DNA of 47,967 nt from DASWIP01 sp036397635 (GTDB lineage: Bacteria; Actinomycetota; AC-67). The DNA lies in the NCBI GenBank assembly GCA_036397635.1, contig DASWIP010000085.1, positions 1-47,967 of the forward strand, in the 5' to 3' direction. The translations under genes and the position numbers were made by a program. Positions 32,207-40,153 of this stretch are shown here, piece after piece (the first letter of the stretch is position 1; every line of letters starts with the position of its first letter). The notes beneath the pieces were generated by a model. It saw only the letters and a list, made by a program, of their open reading frames with translations. It ran no database searches and was not told where the DNA came from.

Positions 32207-33588
32207 ACGGCCTCCGGCTGCATGGCGCCGACGGGGAGGCGGACGGTGAACGTCGTCCCCTCGGCCTCGGCGCTGGTCACATCGATCGTGCCCCCGAGCA
32301 GCCGGGCGTTCTCGAAGGCGATCGCGAGTCCCAGGCCGATGCCTCCGCGCTCGCGCGTGCGGCTGGTGTCGGTCTTGTAGAAGCGGTCGAACAGATACGG
32401 CAGATCTTCGGCGGCGATCCCCGGGCCGGTATCTGAAACCGCGATCGTCGCAACAGCGTCGTCGCGGTCGACCCGGATCCGCACATCCCGCCCGTCACCG
32501 TGCTCGAACGCGTTGGACAGCAGGTTGGCAAGGATACGCTCTAGGCGTGCCTTGTCCGAGACCACGGTCGTAGGTGGGCCCTCGATGTGAACCGCGAGAT
32601 GATGCTTGTCGGCGACCGCCGCGCTGAGCGTGCGGATCTCGAGCGGTTCCATCCGCAGCCGGGCGCCACCTGCATCCACCTCGGAGACCTCCATCAGCTC
32701 CTCGACGAGGACGCGCAGATTGATCACGTCCTCGTTGAGCAGATCCACCGCCTCGCGCGCACCGGGTGAGAATTCCTCTCGGTGCCGCAGCAGCAACTCG
32801 CTGGCTGTGCGAAGTGTCGCCAGCGGTGTGCGCAGCTCGTGGGACACATTGGCGACGAAACGCCGTTCGCGCGCGAGCATCTCCTGGAACGCAGCGGCCA
32901 TCTCGTTGAACGAAGCGGCCAGCGACCCCACCTCGTCGCCGCTGAGGGTACGCACGCGCGTCTCGAGCAAGCCTTCGGCGACAGCGCGCGCGGCTGTGGA
33001 CACGTCGGTCAGAGGGCGGATGATGCGGGCGGCAGCCCGTTGCGCGGCGATCGAGGCCACGATCACGGTCGCGATGCCGGCGACGATCAGCACGCGCAGC
33101 AGAACCGAGAGCGTCTCATCGATGCCCTCCAGCGAGTAGAACAGGTACAGGTCCGTGCCGGGGGCCGGCAGCGGCGCCCCATAGACGACCTGACGCTGCT
33201 CGTCCAAACGCGTGACCTGGTAGGCGAGCTGCTCATTCGCGACCAGGGCCGCGATCTCAGGTGGGATCGCTTCCGGCGTGAGCGATAACGTGGTCGAGTA
33301 GAACTCGCCCGGCGTCACAAGCAGCGTCTGGAAACCCGATCGCGTCTGAAGGCTGGCGATCAGCTGCTCGGGATCGGCGTCGGTCTCGCCGAGGAACTCT
33401 CGTGCGAAGAGCAAGCCGAGGATCGTTTGGCGCGTCGTGAAACGGAAGCGCTGATCCTCCAGGAATGATCGTACGGCGAGGAACGTGGTGACGGAGAGGA
33501 CCGCGGCCAGCGCGAGCATGGTCACGATGTAGGTGAACGTGATCCGGAAGCGCAGGCCCCGGCGGCGGAGGAGCGGCAGGCGGCTCAC
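32203..33588 (-). CDS. mtrB: MtrB-like sensor histidine kinase
   Basis: A 461-residue kinase with two membrane spans (about 16-38 and 163-185) around an extracellular domain of about 120 residues, then HAMP (RIIRPLTDVSTAARAVAEG). The phospho-acceptor is His250 in NVSHELRTPL; the ATPase has ILANLLSNAFEHG, DTGPGI and GGIGLGLAIAFENARLLGG. Gene order, with a regulator before it and a GerMN lipoprotein after it, matches the actinobacterial mtrAB-lpqB operon, which controls cell-wall and division genes. The symbol rests on this order. It overlaps both neighbours by 4 nt. Confidence 0.87.
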   Translation of the reverse strand: MSRLPLLRRRGLRFRITFTYIVTMLALAAVLSVTTFLAVRSFLEDQRFRFTTRQTILGLLFAREFLGETDADPEQLIASLQTRSGFQTLLVTPGEFYSTTLSLTPEAIPPEIAALVANEQLAYQVTRLDEQRQVVYGAPLPAPGTDLYLFYSLEGIDETLSVLLRVLIVAGIATVIVASIAAQRAAARIIRPLTDVSTAARAVAEGLLETRVRTLSGDEVGSLAASFNEMAAAFQEMLARERRFVANVSHELRTPLATLRTASELLLRHREEFSPGAREAVDLLNEDVINLRVLVEELMEVSEVDAGGARLRMEPLEIRTLSAAVADKHHLAVHIEGPPTTVVSDKARLERILANLLSNAFEHGDGRDVRIRVDRDDAVATIAVSDTGPGIAAEDLPYLFDRFYKTDTSRTRERGGIGLGLAIAFENARLLGGTIDVTSAEAEGTTFTVRLPVGAMQPEAV

Positions 33589-34268
33589 TGCTCGATGGAA
33601 ACCTTGTAGCCGAGCCCACGCACGGTCTGGATGATGCTCGGGTTGCTCGCGTCGGTCTCGATCTTGGCCCGCAGGCGGCGGATGTGGACGTCCACCAGAC
33701 GCGAGTCTCCCAGGTAGTCGTAGCCCCAGACCTTCTCGAGCAGCAGTTCGCGCGAGAACACCTGGTTCGGGCGCTCGGCCATCGTGCGCAACAGGTTGAA
33801 CTCGGTCTTGGTCAGCCCGATCGGCGCGCCGGCCTTGGCGACCGCGCCGCCGTCGACGTCGATCACGACGTCGGCCACCGTGATCCGGTGCTGTCGGTGC
33901 TCGGTGCGGCTGCGCCGCAACAGCGCGCGGATGCGCGCGATCAGCTCGCGAACGGCGAACGGTTTGGTCAGGTAGTCGTCGCCGCCGGATTCCAGCCCGA
34001 CGACCACGTCGACGGTGTCGGTTTTGGCGGTCAGAAAGATGATCGGCAGCTCCGACTCCTTGCGGATCGCGCGACAGATCTCGAACCCGTCGCGGCCGGG
34101 GAGCATCACGTCGAGCACGACCAGGTCGGGGCGCTGCTCGGCGAGCAGCGTGAGGCCGGTCTCTCCATCGGCGGCCTCGAGCACCTCGTAGCCTTCGTCG
34201 GCGAGCGCGAGCGCAGTCGTCCGCCGGACGCGGCGGTCGTCCTCGATCAGCAAGATACGTTCGGCCAT
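33585..34268 (-). CDS. mtrA: MtrA-like OmpR-family response regulator
   Basis: A 227-residue two-domain regulator. The receiver has Asp10/Asp11, phospho-acceptor Asp53 (LVVLDVMLPGRDG) and Lys in YLTKPFA. The winged helix includes LTKTEFNLLRTMAERPNQVF, LLEKVWGYDYLGDSRLVDVH and TVRGLGYKV, close in pattern to MtrA. It probably activates or represses cell-envelope genes after phosphorylation by the kinase encoded next to it. ATG 34268 is chosen because the domain begins there; the longer frame runs over the divergent gene. A -10 TATCCT lies 8 nt upstream, suggesting a leaderless message. Confidence 0.9.
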   Translation of the reverse strand: MAERILLIEDDRRVRRTTALALADEGYEVLEAADGETGLTLLAEQRPDLVVLDVMLPGRDGFEICRAIRKESELPIIFLTAKTDTVDVVVGLESGGDDYLTKPFAVRELIARIRALLRRSRTEHRQHRITVADVVIDVDGGAVAKAGAPIGLTKTEFNLLRTMAERPNQVFSRELLLEKVWGYDYLGDSRLVDVHIRRLRAKIETDASNPSIIQTVRGLGYKVSIEQ

Positions 34269-34276
34269 CTCATCCG

Positions 34277-34282
34277 AGGATA
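34277..34282 (-). promoter_or_regulatory. -10 box for the mtrA-like operon
   Basis: TATCCT on the minus strand, 8 nt before the ATG, with no ribosome binding site between. Confidence 0.5.
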
Positions 34283-34316
34283 CCGGCGGGGAAGGCCGGG
34301 GGCTGGGGGGCCGTGC

Positions 34317-34322
34317 TAGGTT
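34317..34322 (+). promoter_or_regulatory. -10 box for the zinc ribbon-RNase H operon
   Basis: TAGGTT lies about 25 nt before the GTG start and leaves a leader with the strong site AGGAGGAGG. It is divergent from the mtrA-like promoter 35 nt away. Confidence 0.4.
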
Positions 34323-34347
34323 TCGAGTTCGACACCAGGAGGAGGAT

Positions 34348-35079
34348 GTGCTGGACGGCGTCACACGCGAGGCGGTCAAGCCGCTGCTGGATCTGCAGCG
34401 GGTGGATTCTGGGGTCGATCGCCTGCGCGAGCGCCGCGCCAACCTTCCCGAGCAGCAGGAGCTCGAAGAGCTGAACGAGCAGCGCGCGGTCGTCGCAGCG
34501 CAGCACGGAGAGCAGGGGACGCAGCTGGACGCGATCGTGCGCGAACAGACCAAGCTCGAGACCGACATCGGGCTGATCGAGGCCAAGCTCAAGCACGAGC
34601 GAGATCGCCTGTACGGCGGCGAGATCTCGAACCCGAAGGAGCTGACGAGCATCCAGGCCGAGCTGGACGCGCTCGGGCGCCGCAAGGACCACATGGAGGA
34701 TCAGGTGCTCGATCTGCTCGAGCAGCGCGAGGGTATGGAGGCCGAGGTGGGCGGGCTGAAGGCTCAGCTGGACGATCTGGATGCGCGCATCGCCGACGCG
34801 ACCGCCCGCCATGACGCAGCGACTGTCGAGATCGACCGCGAGCTGGGCTCGCTGGGCGCCGAACGGGAACGCATCCTGCCGACCTTGCCTGCCGAGGCGG
34901 TCGCACTGTACGAGGACGTGCGCGCGCGCAAGGGCGGTGTCGCGATCGGCGCGCTCGAAGAAGGAGTCTGCCGCGCCTGCGGGCTGCCGCTGTCGCCGGC
35001 CGCGCGCGATGAGATCAGGCGCTCCGACGAGCCGCTGCCTCGCTGCGAGAACTGCCGCCGAATGCTCGTGGTCCTGTGA
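34348..35079 (+). CDS. Coiled-coil protein with C4 zinc ribbon (RNase H-associated)
   Basis: A 243-residue protein. Residues about 15-175 form a long coiled coil (for example EQTKLETDIGLIEAKLKHER and QAELDALGRRKDHMEDQVLD). The C terminus has a zinc ribbon, CRACGLPLS and CENCRRML. The conserved middle GGEISNPKELTSIQAELDAL is typical for this family, which in actinobacteria is encoded next to RNase H-like genes and is described as a nucleic-acid-associated factor. GTG 34348 has AGGAGGAGG just upstream. It overlaps the RNase H gene by 4 nt. Confidence 0.9.
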   Translation: MLDGVTREAVKPLLDLQRVDSGVDRLRERRANLPEQQELEELNEQRAVVAAQHGEQGTQLDAIVREQTKLETDIGLIEAKLKHERDRLYGGEISNPKELTSIQAELDALGRRKDHMEDQVLDLLEQREGMEAEVGGLKAQLDDLDARIADATARHDAATVEIDRELGSLGAERERILPTLPAEAVALYEDVRARKGGVAIGALEEGVCRACGLPLSPAARDEIRRSDEPLPRCENCRRMLVVL

Positions 35080-35489
35080 CCGACGAGCTGGTCGCGTACT
35101 GCGACGGCGGCGCGCGCGGCAACCCGGGACCGGCGGCGCTGGGTGTCTCGCTGCAGGCCCCCGACGGCACGGAGATCGAGGCGATCTCGCGGTACATCGG
35201 TGAGGGGACGAACAACGTCGCGGAGTACTCCGCCGTGCTTGTTGCGCTGCAGCGGGCCGCCGAGCTGGGGGCGCGCCGCGTGCGGGTGATCTCGGATTCG
35301 CAGCTCGTCGTCGAGCAGCTCAACGGCCGCTACAAGATCAAGCGAGCACATCTGCAGCGGTTGGCGCTGGACGTGCGAACCGCGGCGCGCGCGTTCGACG
35401 CCGTCACGTACGAGCACGTCCCGCGGGCCGGGAACGCGCGCGCCGACGCGCTGGTGAACGAGGCGCTGGACGCGGCGCGGGGGTTCTGA
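35076..35489 (+). CDS. RNase HI-type ribonuclease
   Basis: A 137-residue RNase H that cuts the RNA strand of RNA-DNA hybrids. The four acidic active-site residues are present: Asp10 (YCDGGARGNPGPA), Glu50 (NNVAEYSA), Asp74 (ISDSQLVVEQLNG) and Asp124 (NARADALVNEA). Such proteins are often labelled reverse-transcriptase-like, but there is no polymerase domain. GTG 35076 overlaps the preceding stop (GTGA). The RNase P RNA gene follows within 50 nt, in its own promoter context. Confidence 0.93.
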   Translation: MTDELVAYCDGGARGNPGPAALGVSLQAPDGTEIEAISRYIGEGTNNVAEYSAVLVALQRAAELGARRVRVISDSQLVVEQLNGRYKIKRAHLQRLALDVRTAARAFDAVTYEHVPRAGNARADALVNEALDAARGF

Positions 35490-35523
35490 TCATGGTGCTC
35501 GACGGACACGTGGGGGCGAGGAG

Positions 35524-35529
35524 TAGACT
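35524..35529 (+). promoter_or_regulatory. -10 box for rnpB
   Basis: TAGACT ends 8 nt before the 5' end of the RNase P RNA fold. Confidence 0.5.
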
Positions 35530-35537
35530 GGATCTTG

Positions 35538-35940
35538 GAGTCGGCCGGGCGGCCGCGGCAGGCCTCGCGCCTGTCGAGGAAAGTCGGGACTCCATAGGGC
35601 AGCGCGGTGGGTAACGCCCACCTGGGGCGACCCAGGGATAGCGCCACAGAAAACATACCGCCAGCGGCTGCGGGCGAGGGTCGAGCTTCCGAGCCAGACC
35701 CGGTCGGCGGTGCGGGCAAGGGTGGAACGGTGGGGTAAGAGCCCACCAGCGCGGCGGGTGACCGTCGCGGCTCGGCAAGCCCCGCGCGGAGCAAGGCCAA
35801 GCAGGAGGCTGGGTGGCCCGCCCGAAGCCTCCGGGTAGGCCGCATGAGGCCGTCGGTAACGGCGGTCCCAGATGGATGGTCGCCCCTCGCTCCGCCGGCA
35901 ACGGTAGGGCGAGGACAGGATCCCGCTTACAGGCCGACTC
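35538..35940 (+). ncRNA. rnpB: RNase P RNA
   Basis: This 403-nt RNA is the catalytic part of RNase P, which trims tRNA 5' ends. The closing helix P1 pairs GAGTCGGCC (35538-35546) with GGCCGACTC (35932-35940). The conserved blocks are present: GAGGAAAGTCGGGACTCC near the start, ACAGAAAACATACCGCC near 35646, AGGGTGGAACGGTGGGGTAAG near 35720 (the core of the latter is slightly changed from textbook forms), and GGATCCCGCTTACAG before the end. The pattern is bacterial type A. A strong terminator hairpin follows. Confidence 0.95.
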
Positions 35941-35948
35941 GCAAACAG

Positions 35949-35970
35949 GGGGCCCCCGAACGGGGGCCCC
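35949..35970 (+). terminator. Rho-independent terminator of rnpB
   Basis: A 9-bp GC stem (GGGGCCCCC / GGGGGCCCC) with the loop GAAC is followed by TCCTCTTTCC. Confidence 0.8.
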
Positions 35971-36140
35971 TCCTCTTTCCGCGGATCTCTCTCGTCGCGT
36001 GGTTCGGAGTATCCGATTCGCCCCCTCCTGAAGAAGAACCAAGCGGACACCCCGGCAAGGCCGGTAGGTCCTTCGTCCCTGCGGGCATCCGGACCTCGTT
36101 GCAGCGTTGGACGACGATGAAGCAGCGAGGAGCGATGGGG

Positions 36141-36446
36141 ATGAGCAACTGGACCGATCGGATCAACCAGGCCGTGGGAGCCACCACGTATGCGCAGCTG
36201 GAGGAAGCCATCGAGCGCGCGCGCACCGAGGTTTGGCGGTTCACGGCGGCCATCAAGGATCAGGCCACCGCGCTCGAATCGACCAAGGCTGAGGTGACAG
36301 ACCTGCTCGGAGAGATCCGTCGGGATATCGGCCGGGTCATGGGTGAGGTGACCGAGCGCCTCCGGGCGGTCGAGGCCGACGTCGCGGTGTTGCGCGCGCG
36401 AGGCGACATCGACGAGATGAACGACGGCCGGATCGTTCTCGGCTAG
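36141..36446 (+). CDS. Small helical coiled-coil protein
   Basis: A 101-residue protein, almost wholly helical by pattern, with a coiled-coil region around VWRFTAAIKDQATALESTKA and VMGEVTERLRAVEADVAVLR. No signal peptide or membrane span is seen. Of three in-frame ATG codons (36117, 36135, 36141) the last is best placed, 8 nt after GAGGAG. I do not recognise a family; a structural or chaperone-like partner is possible. Confidence 0.65.
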   Translation: MSNWTDRINQAVGATTYAQLEEAIERARTEVWRFTAAIKDQATALESTKAEVTDLLGEIRRDIGRVMGEVTERLRAVEADVAVLRARGDIDEMNDGRIVLG

Positions 36447-36468
36447 GACCGGGCAGGTATCGGCCCCC

Positions 36469-36488
36469 GGGTCGGGAATCCCTGACCC
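36469..36488 (+). promoter_or_regulatory. Hairpin abutting the glycerophosphodiesterase start codon
   Basis: GGGTCGGG pairs with CCTGACCC (one G-T pair) around AATC, ending one base before the ATG at 36489. It could end transcription of the preceding gene or limit translation of the next. Confidence 0.4.
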
Positions 36489-37361
36489 ATGCTCCGCATC
36501 GTCGCGCTGCTCGCAGCGTCGCTGGCAACGGTGTTGCCGGCGGTCGCCGATCACCCGAGTCGCCCCGGGATCGTGTACGCCCACCGTGGCGGCGCCGCCA
36601 TCGCGCCGGAGAACACGCTCGGCGCGTTCCGGCAGGCGCACGCGCTGTACGGCGACCGTGGTGTCTGGCTCGAGCTCGACACCCACCTCGCCGCGGACGC
36701 CGAGCTGGTAGTGATCCACGACCCGACGCTCGACCGCACGACCACGAACTGCTCGGGCGATGTCATCGCGCTCACCTCAGCCGAGCTGCAAGTGTGCGAC
36801 GCGCGCGCGGGTTGGCCGGACTGGCCGGAACTCGAGCCGGTCCCCACGATGCGCGCCGTGATGACCGAAGGCGCGGCCGAGGGGTGGCGGTTGATGGTCG
36901 AGCTGAAGAACATCCCCGGCGAGCCAAACTTCGACCCGACCGGCGAGGCGGCGGCCGTCGCGCTGCTCGCGGTGATGCAGGAAACCGGCTTCCCGGCTGA
37001 CTCGCTGATCGTGCAGTCGTCCTTCCCGACCTCGCTGGATCGGATCGAGCTGCTCGCGCCCGACGTGCGCACGGCGTTGCTGACCACCTCACAGCTGCCC
37101 GGCGCGCCGCCCGGCGGCGGGTTCCCCGCGCTCTCGAACGGGCTCTACGCGACGGCGCGCGGCTACGAGATCAGCGCGCCCGACCACCGTTCCATCGACC
37201 TCGGCCCCGATGTAGTTGCCGCGATGCACGCGCTCGGACGCGAGGTCGTGGTCTGGACCCCCGACGCGCCGGACGACATCGCGCGCGCGCTCGACGCCGG
37301 CGTCGACGGCGTGATCTCGAACGATCCCGAGCGCGTGTACTTGGCGCTGGGCTGGCACTGA
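36489..37361 (+). CDS. Secreted glycerophosphodiester phosphodiesterase
   Basis: A 290-residue enzyme that splits glycerophosphodiesters into glycerol 3-phosphate and an alcohol. A signal peptide (about 1-20, ending PAVADHP) suggests export. Catalytic and metal motifs are YAHRGGAAIAPENTLGAF, LELDTHLAADAELVVIHDPT and LMVELK. The C-terminal motif ALDAGVDGVISNDPE is typical of the family. No clear ribosome binding site precedes the ATG; a hairpin abuts it. Glycerol 3-phosphate released could feed the lipid pathway that also uses gpsA, which is inference. Confidence 0.93.
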   Translation: MLRIVALLAASLATVLPAVADHPSRPGIVYAHRGGAAIAPENTLGAFRQAHALYGDRGVWLELDTHLAADAELVVIHDPTLDRTTTNCSGDVIALTSAELQVCDARAGWPDWPELEPVPTMRAVMTEGAAEGWRLMVELKNIPGEPNFDPTGEAAAVALLAVMQETGFPADSLIVQSSFPTSLDRIELLAPDVRTALLTTSQLPGAPPGGGFPALSNGLYATARGYEISAPDHRSIDLGPDVVAAMHALGREVVVWTPDAPDDIARALDAGVDGVISNDPERVYLALGWH

Positions 37362-37365
37362 GCAG

Positions 37366-37944
37366 CTACGAGGAAACCGTCAGCTCGATCGCGCCGACCG
37401 ACGGCACCGGGATCCCCAGCAGCGGCGCGCTCGGCTCCACGATGATCGTGATCGTGTGGTTGCGCCCCCCGTAGAACGTCTGCAGGCCCGAGCAGGTGAA
37501 CGTCCCCAGATCCTCGAGCGGGACGCCGATGTACTCGCACCGGAAGCGCTCGCGCGGCTCGCCGTTGGGCACTGCGGTCGTGTGGACATCTCGCAGGACG
37601 AACTCGAAGTGGCCGACGTAGGCGTTGCGCGGCGGCAGGTCGGCCGCGGCCGTCGCCAGACAGCCTCCCGTGCCGAGGTTGATGGGGTCCAGCGACAGGT
37701 TCATGGTCGAGGCGGGCGCGACGAACGGCGCCGACGCGTGGGTCCCATGCCCCCTTACGCCCAGCAGGCCCGCCACCTCATCGATGCAGTCCTGGTGGTG
37801 GTACAAGATCGCGCCGCCGGCAGGGTCCCCCGGCGCGACCAGGTGCGCGCGCACCGGCAACGGAGAGCCAACCGCTTGTGACGGCGTCTGGGCTGTGAGG
37901 ATGCCGCAGCACAGCCCGACCATCAGCACCACGCGTACCCGCAT
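37366..37944 (-). CDS. Secreted protein of unknown function
   Basis: A 192-residue protein with a signal peptide (about 1-24, ending TPSQAVG). The mature part has about five Cys and beta-rich stretches such as HFEFVLRDVHTTAVPNG and HTITIIVEPSAPLLG. No family is recognised. Start ATG 37944 has AAGGTGG just upstream; the longer frame to 38025 runs through the palindrome and is rejected. It converges on the phosphodiesterase gene with only 4 nt between stops, and is divergent from the uvrD2-like gene. Confidence 0.75.
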   Translation of the reverse strand: MRVRVVLMVGLCCGILTAQTPSQAVGSPLPVRAHLVAPGDPAGGAILYHHQDCIDEVAGLLGVRGHGTHASAPFVAPASTMNLSLDPINLGTGGCLATAAADLPPRNAYVGHFEFVLRDVHTTAVPNGEPRERFRCEYIGVPLEDLGTFTCSGLQTFYGGRNHTITIIVEPSAPLLGIPVPSVGAIELTVSS

Positions 37945-37987
37945 GACCACCTTCCGTCGCCCCCTCCGGTAGTGATCCCGTTCCCAC

Positions 37988-38029
37988 GATCGTGTGCGTG
38001 TGCGGTCCGAGCGGCACACGCACACGATC
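37988..38029. repeat. 16-bp-arm palindrome, copy 2 of the dispersed element
   Basis: Perfect arms at 37988-38003 and 38014-38029 (GATCGTGTGCGTGTGC) enclose the loop GGTCCGAGCG. The arms are identical to the inner arms of the palindrome at 17695-17750 and 7 of 10 loop bases match. Here it lies between two divergent starts, about 44 nt before the secreted-protein gene and 97 nt before the helicase gene. Confidence 0.9.
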
Positions 38030-38111
38030 CCTGATTCGCCACAGCCGGGTCATCCCCCTGCGCGACCTGCTGCTTCGATCCCGGCTCCCCGAGGCTGTCG
38101 GGGTGGGGCCC

Positions 38112-38117
38112 TAGAGT
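38112..38117 (+). promoter_or_regulatory. -10 box for the leaderless uvrD2-like gene
   Basis: TAGAGT ends 8 nt before the ATG, with no ribosome binding site between. Confidence 0.5.
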
Positions 38118-38125
38118 GCGCGTCG

Positions 38126-40114
38126 ATGCAAGCAGACATCGTCGAGGGCCTCAACGAGGCACAACGCGAGGCCGTCGAGGCCGTCCGCGGGCCGGTGGCC
38201 ATCCTGGCCGGCGCCGGGACCGGGAAGACCACCACGATCACCCGCCGCATCGCCTGGCAGGTAGCCTCGGCCGAGTTCGACCCGGGACAGATCCTGGCGG
38301 TCACCTTCACCCAGAAGGCCGCGCGCGAGATGGGCGCGCGCCTCGGCCGCCTGGGTGTCGCCGGCGTTCGCGCCATGACTTTCCATGCCGAGGCGCTGGC
38401 GCAGTTCCGCCGCTTCGCGCCCGAGCAGCCGGACATCCTGGCCTCGAAGGGCCAGATCCTGCATAGCATCGCGCAGCGCCTGCCGATGCCGTACCGGTTC
38501 ATGCCGCTGCGGGATCTCGCCGGCGAGATCGAGTGGGCGAAGAATCGTCGCATCCCCGCGCGCGACTACCTCGAGAAGCTGGGGGAGCACGAGACGCCGA
38601 TCCCCCGCGACCTGATGCACCGCATCTACGTCAACTACGAGGCTCGCAAGCGCAAGGCGGGGATGATGGACTTCGAAGACCTGCTCGAGCGCTTGATCGG
38701 GGTGTTGGAGGGTGACTCTCGCGCGCTCGGCGTGGTGCGGTCGCGCTACGCGGCGTTCACCGTGGACGAGTACCAGGACGTGAACCTGCTGCAGCAGACG
38801 CTGCTGGATGCGTGGGTGGGCGCGCGCGACGACGTCTGCGTCGTCGGCGACGACTACCAGTCGATCTTCGGATTCACCGGCGCGAGCGCCCAGCATCTGC
38901 TTCGCTTCCCCGATCGCTGGGACCACACGACGGTGGTCACGCTGACCGAGAATTACCGCTCCACGCCCGAGATCCTCACCGTCGCCAACCGCCTGGTACC
39001 GCTGCTCGGGGGGACACGGAAGACGCTGCGCGCAACGCGCGACACCGGCCCGAATCCGACGATCCGCCGGTTCGACACCGGCGACGAAGAGGTCGCCTGG
39101 ATCGTGCGCGAGGCGCGGGGGCTGCACGAGACCGGCACGCCCTGGGAGGAGATCGCGATCCTGTACCGGATCAACGGACGGTCCGAGGATTTCGAGGAGG
39201 CGTTCGCCCGAGCCGGTGTGCCCTACCAGGTGCGCGACGGCTCATTCCTGTCCCGCCCGGCCGCGCGCGCGTTCCTCGCGCGCGGCCGCCGCGCGGCCGG
39301 CCCGGGGGGAACCGTCGCTGAAGCCGTGCGCGAGATCATCGAGAGCCTCGGCTACGACCCCGCCGGGAAGTACGAGGGCGGGGAGGAGTCCACCCGTCAG
39401 GCGGACCTGGAGCGGCTGCTCGCGTTGGCGGGAGCCTTCGAGGGCGAGGACATGGCGGCGTTCGTCCAGGACCTGCGCGCCCGGTTCACGCCCGAGGCCG
39501 AGGGCCGCGGCGTCCAGTTGATGACCTATCACCGGGCCAAGGGGCTGGAGTTCGACGTGGTCTTCCTGCCGCGGCTCGAGGACAAGGAGATGCCGTTCGC
39601 GTTGGCCAAGAACGACGCGGATGTCGCGGAGGAGCGCCGGCTGCTCTACGTCGGGATCACGCGCGCGCGCCGGGTGCTCTCGCTCAGCTACGCGGCACTG
39701 CGTCCGTCCGAGCGACGTTCCAAGCCTCGGTCGAGCCCGTTTCTGGCAGAGCTGACGCAGCGCGCCGGCGCCGGCCCGCCATCGGCCAAGGGGACGAACG
39801 GAAGGCCAGCGTCGAGCAGCGACAAGCGCGGCGCGCATCCGGGCCGGCAAGAGGACCGGCAGCCGGAGTCGCCGCTGCTCGGGGCGTTGAAAGTGTGGCG
39901 GAAGGACGAGGCGACGAAGGCGGGACTGCCTGCCTACGTGGTCTTCCACGACAAGACCCTGGAAGAGATCGCCCAGAAGCGGCCCGACACGCCTGCGGCG
40001 CTGCGCGAGATTGCGGGCGTCGGACCCTTGAAGATGCAGCGCTACGGGGACTGTCTGCTCGCGATCATCTCGAACGCGCCACAGGGGCCGGATGTTGTCA
40101 GGGCCACGGGTTAG
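38126..40114 (+). CDS. uvrD2: UvrD2-like DNA helicase with C-terminal HRDC domain
   Basis: A 662-residue superfamily 1 helicase of the UvrD/Rep type. Walker A is AGAGTGKTTTITRRI; motif II is FTVDEYQDVN; later motifs include VVGDDYQSIFGFTGA, LTENYRSTPEI, MTYHRAKGLEFDVVF and LLYVGITRARR. A low-complexity linker follows, then an HRDC domain (ALKVWRKDEATKAGLPAYVV, LREIAGVGPLKMQRYGD). This layout matches mycobacterial UvrD2, although the four-Cys motif of that protein is not visible. Start ATG 38126 has a -10 box 8 nt upstream and no ribosome binding site. AdnA- and AdnB-like genes follow, a synteny also known in mycobacteria. Confidence 0.88.
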   Translation: MQADIVEGLNEAQREAVEAVRGPVAILAGAGTGKTTTITRRIAWQVASAEFDPGQILAVTFTQKAAREMGARLGRLGVAGVRAMTFHAEALAQFRRFAPEQPDILASKGQILHSIAQRLPMPYRFMPLRDLAGEIEWAKNRRIPARDYLEKLGEHETPIPRDLMHRIYVNYEARKRKAGMMDFEDLLERLIGVLEGDSRALGVVRSRYAAFTVDEYQDVNLLQQTLLDAWVGARDDVCVVGDDYQSIFGFTGASAQHLLRFPDRWDHTTVVTLTENYRSTPEILTVANRLVPLLGGTRKTLRATRDTGPNPTIRRFDTGDEEVAWIVREARGLHETGTPWEEIAILYRINGRSEDFEEAFARAGVPYQVRDGSFLSRPAARAFLARGRRAAGPGGTVAEAVREIIESLGYDPAGKYEGGEESTRQADLERLLALAGAFEGEDMAAFVQDLRARFTPEAEGRGVQLMTYHRAKGLEFDVVFLPRLEDKEMPFALAKNDADVAEERRLLYVGITRARRVLSLSYAALRPSERRSKPRSSPFLAELTQRAGAGPPSAKGTNGRPASSSDKRGAHPGRQEDRQPESPLLGALKVWRKDEATKAGLPAYVVFHDKTLEEIAQKRPDTPAALREIAGVGPLKMQRYGDCLLAIISNAPQGPDVVRATG

Positions 40115-40153
40115 GATGCTCGGGTCTAACCGAGTGATTGGCTGAGTGCGCGA

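Noticed and set aside
35076..35489. Reverse transcriptase or retron
   Set aside because: Only an RNase H domain is present, with no polymerase motif. The RNA gene next to it is RNase P RNA, not a retron msr.
35813..36140. Plus-strand frame over the end of rnpB
   Set aside because: It overlaps structured RNA and its terminator. The protein with normal composition begins at 36141.
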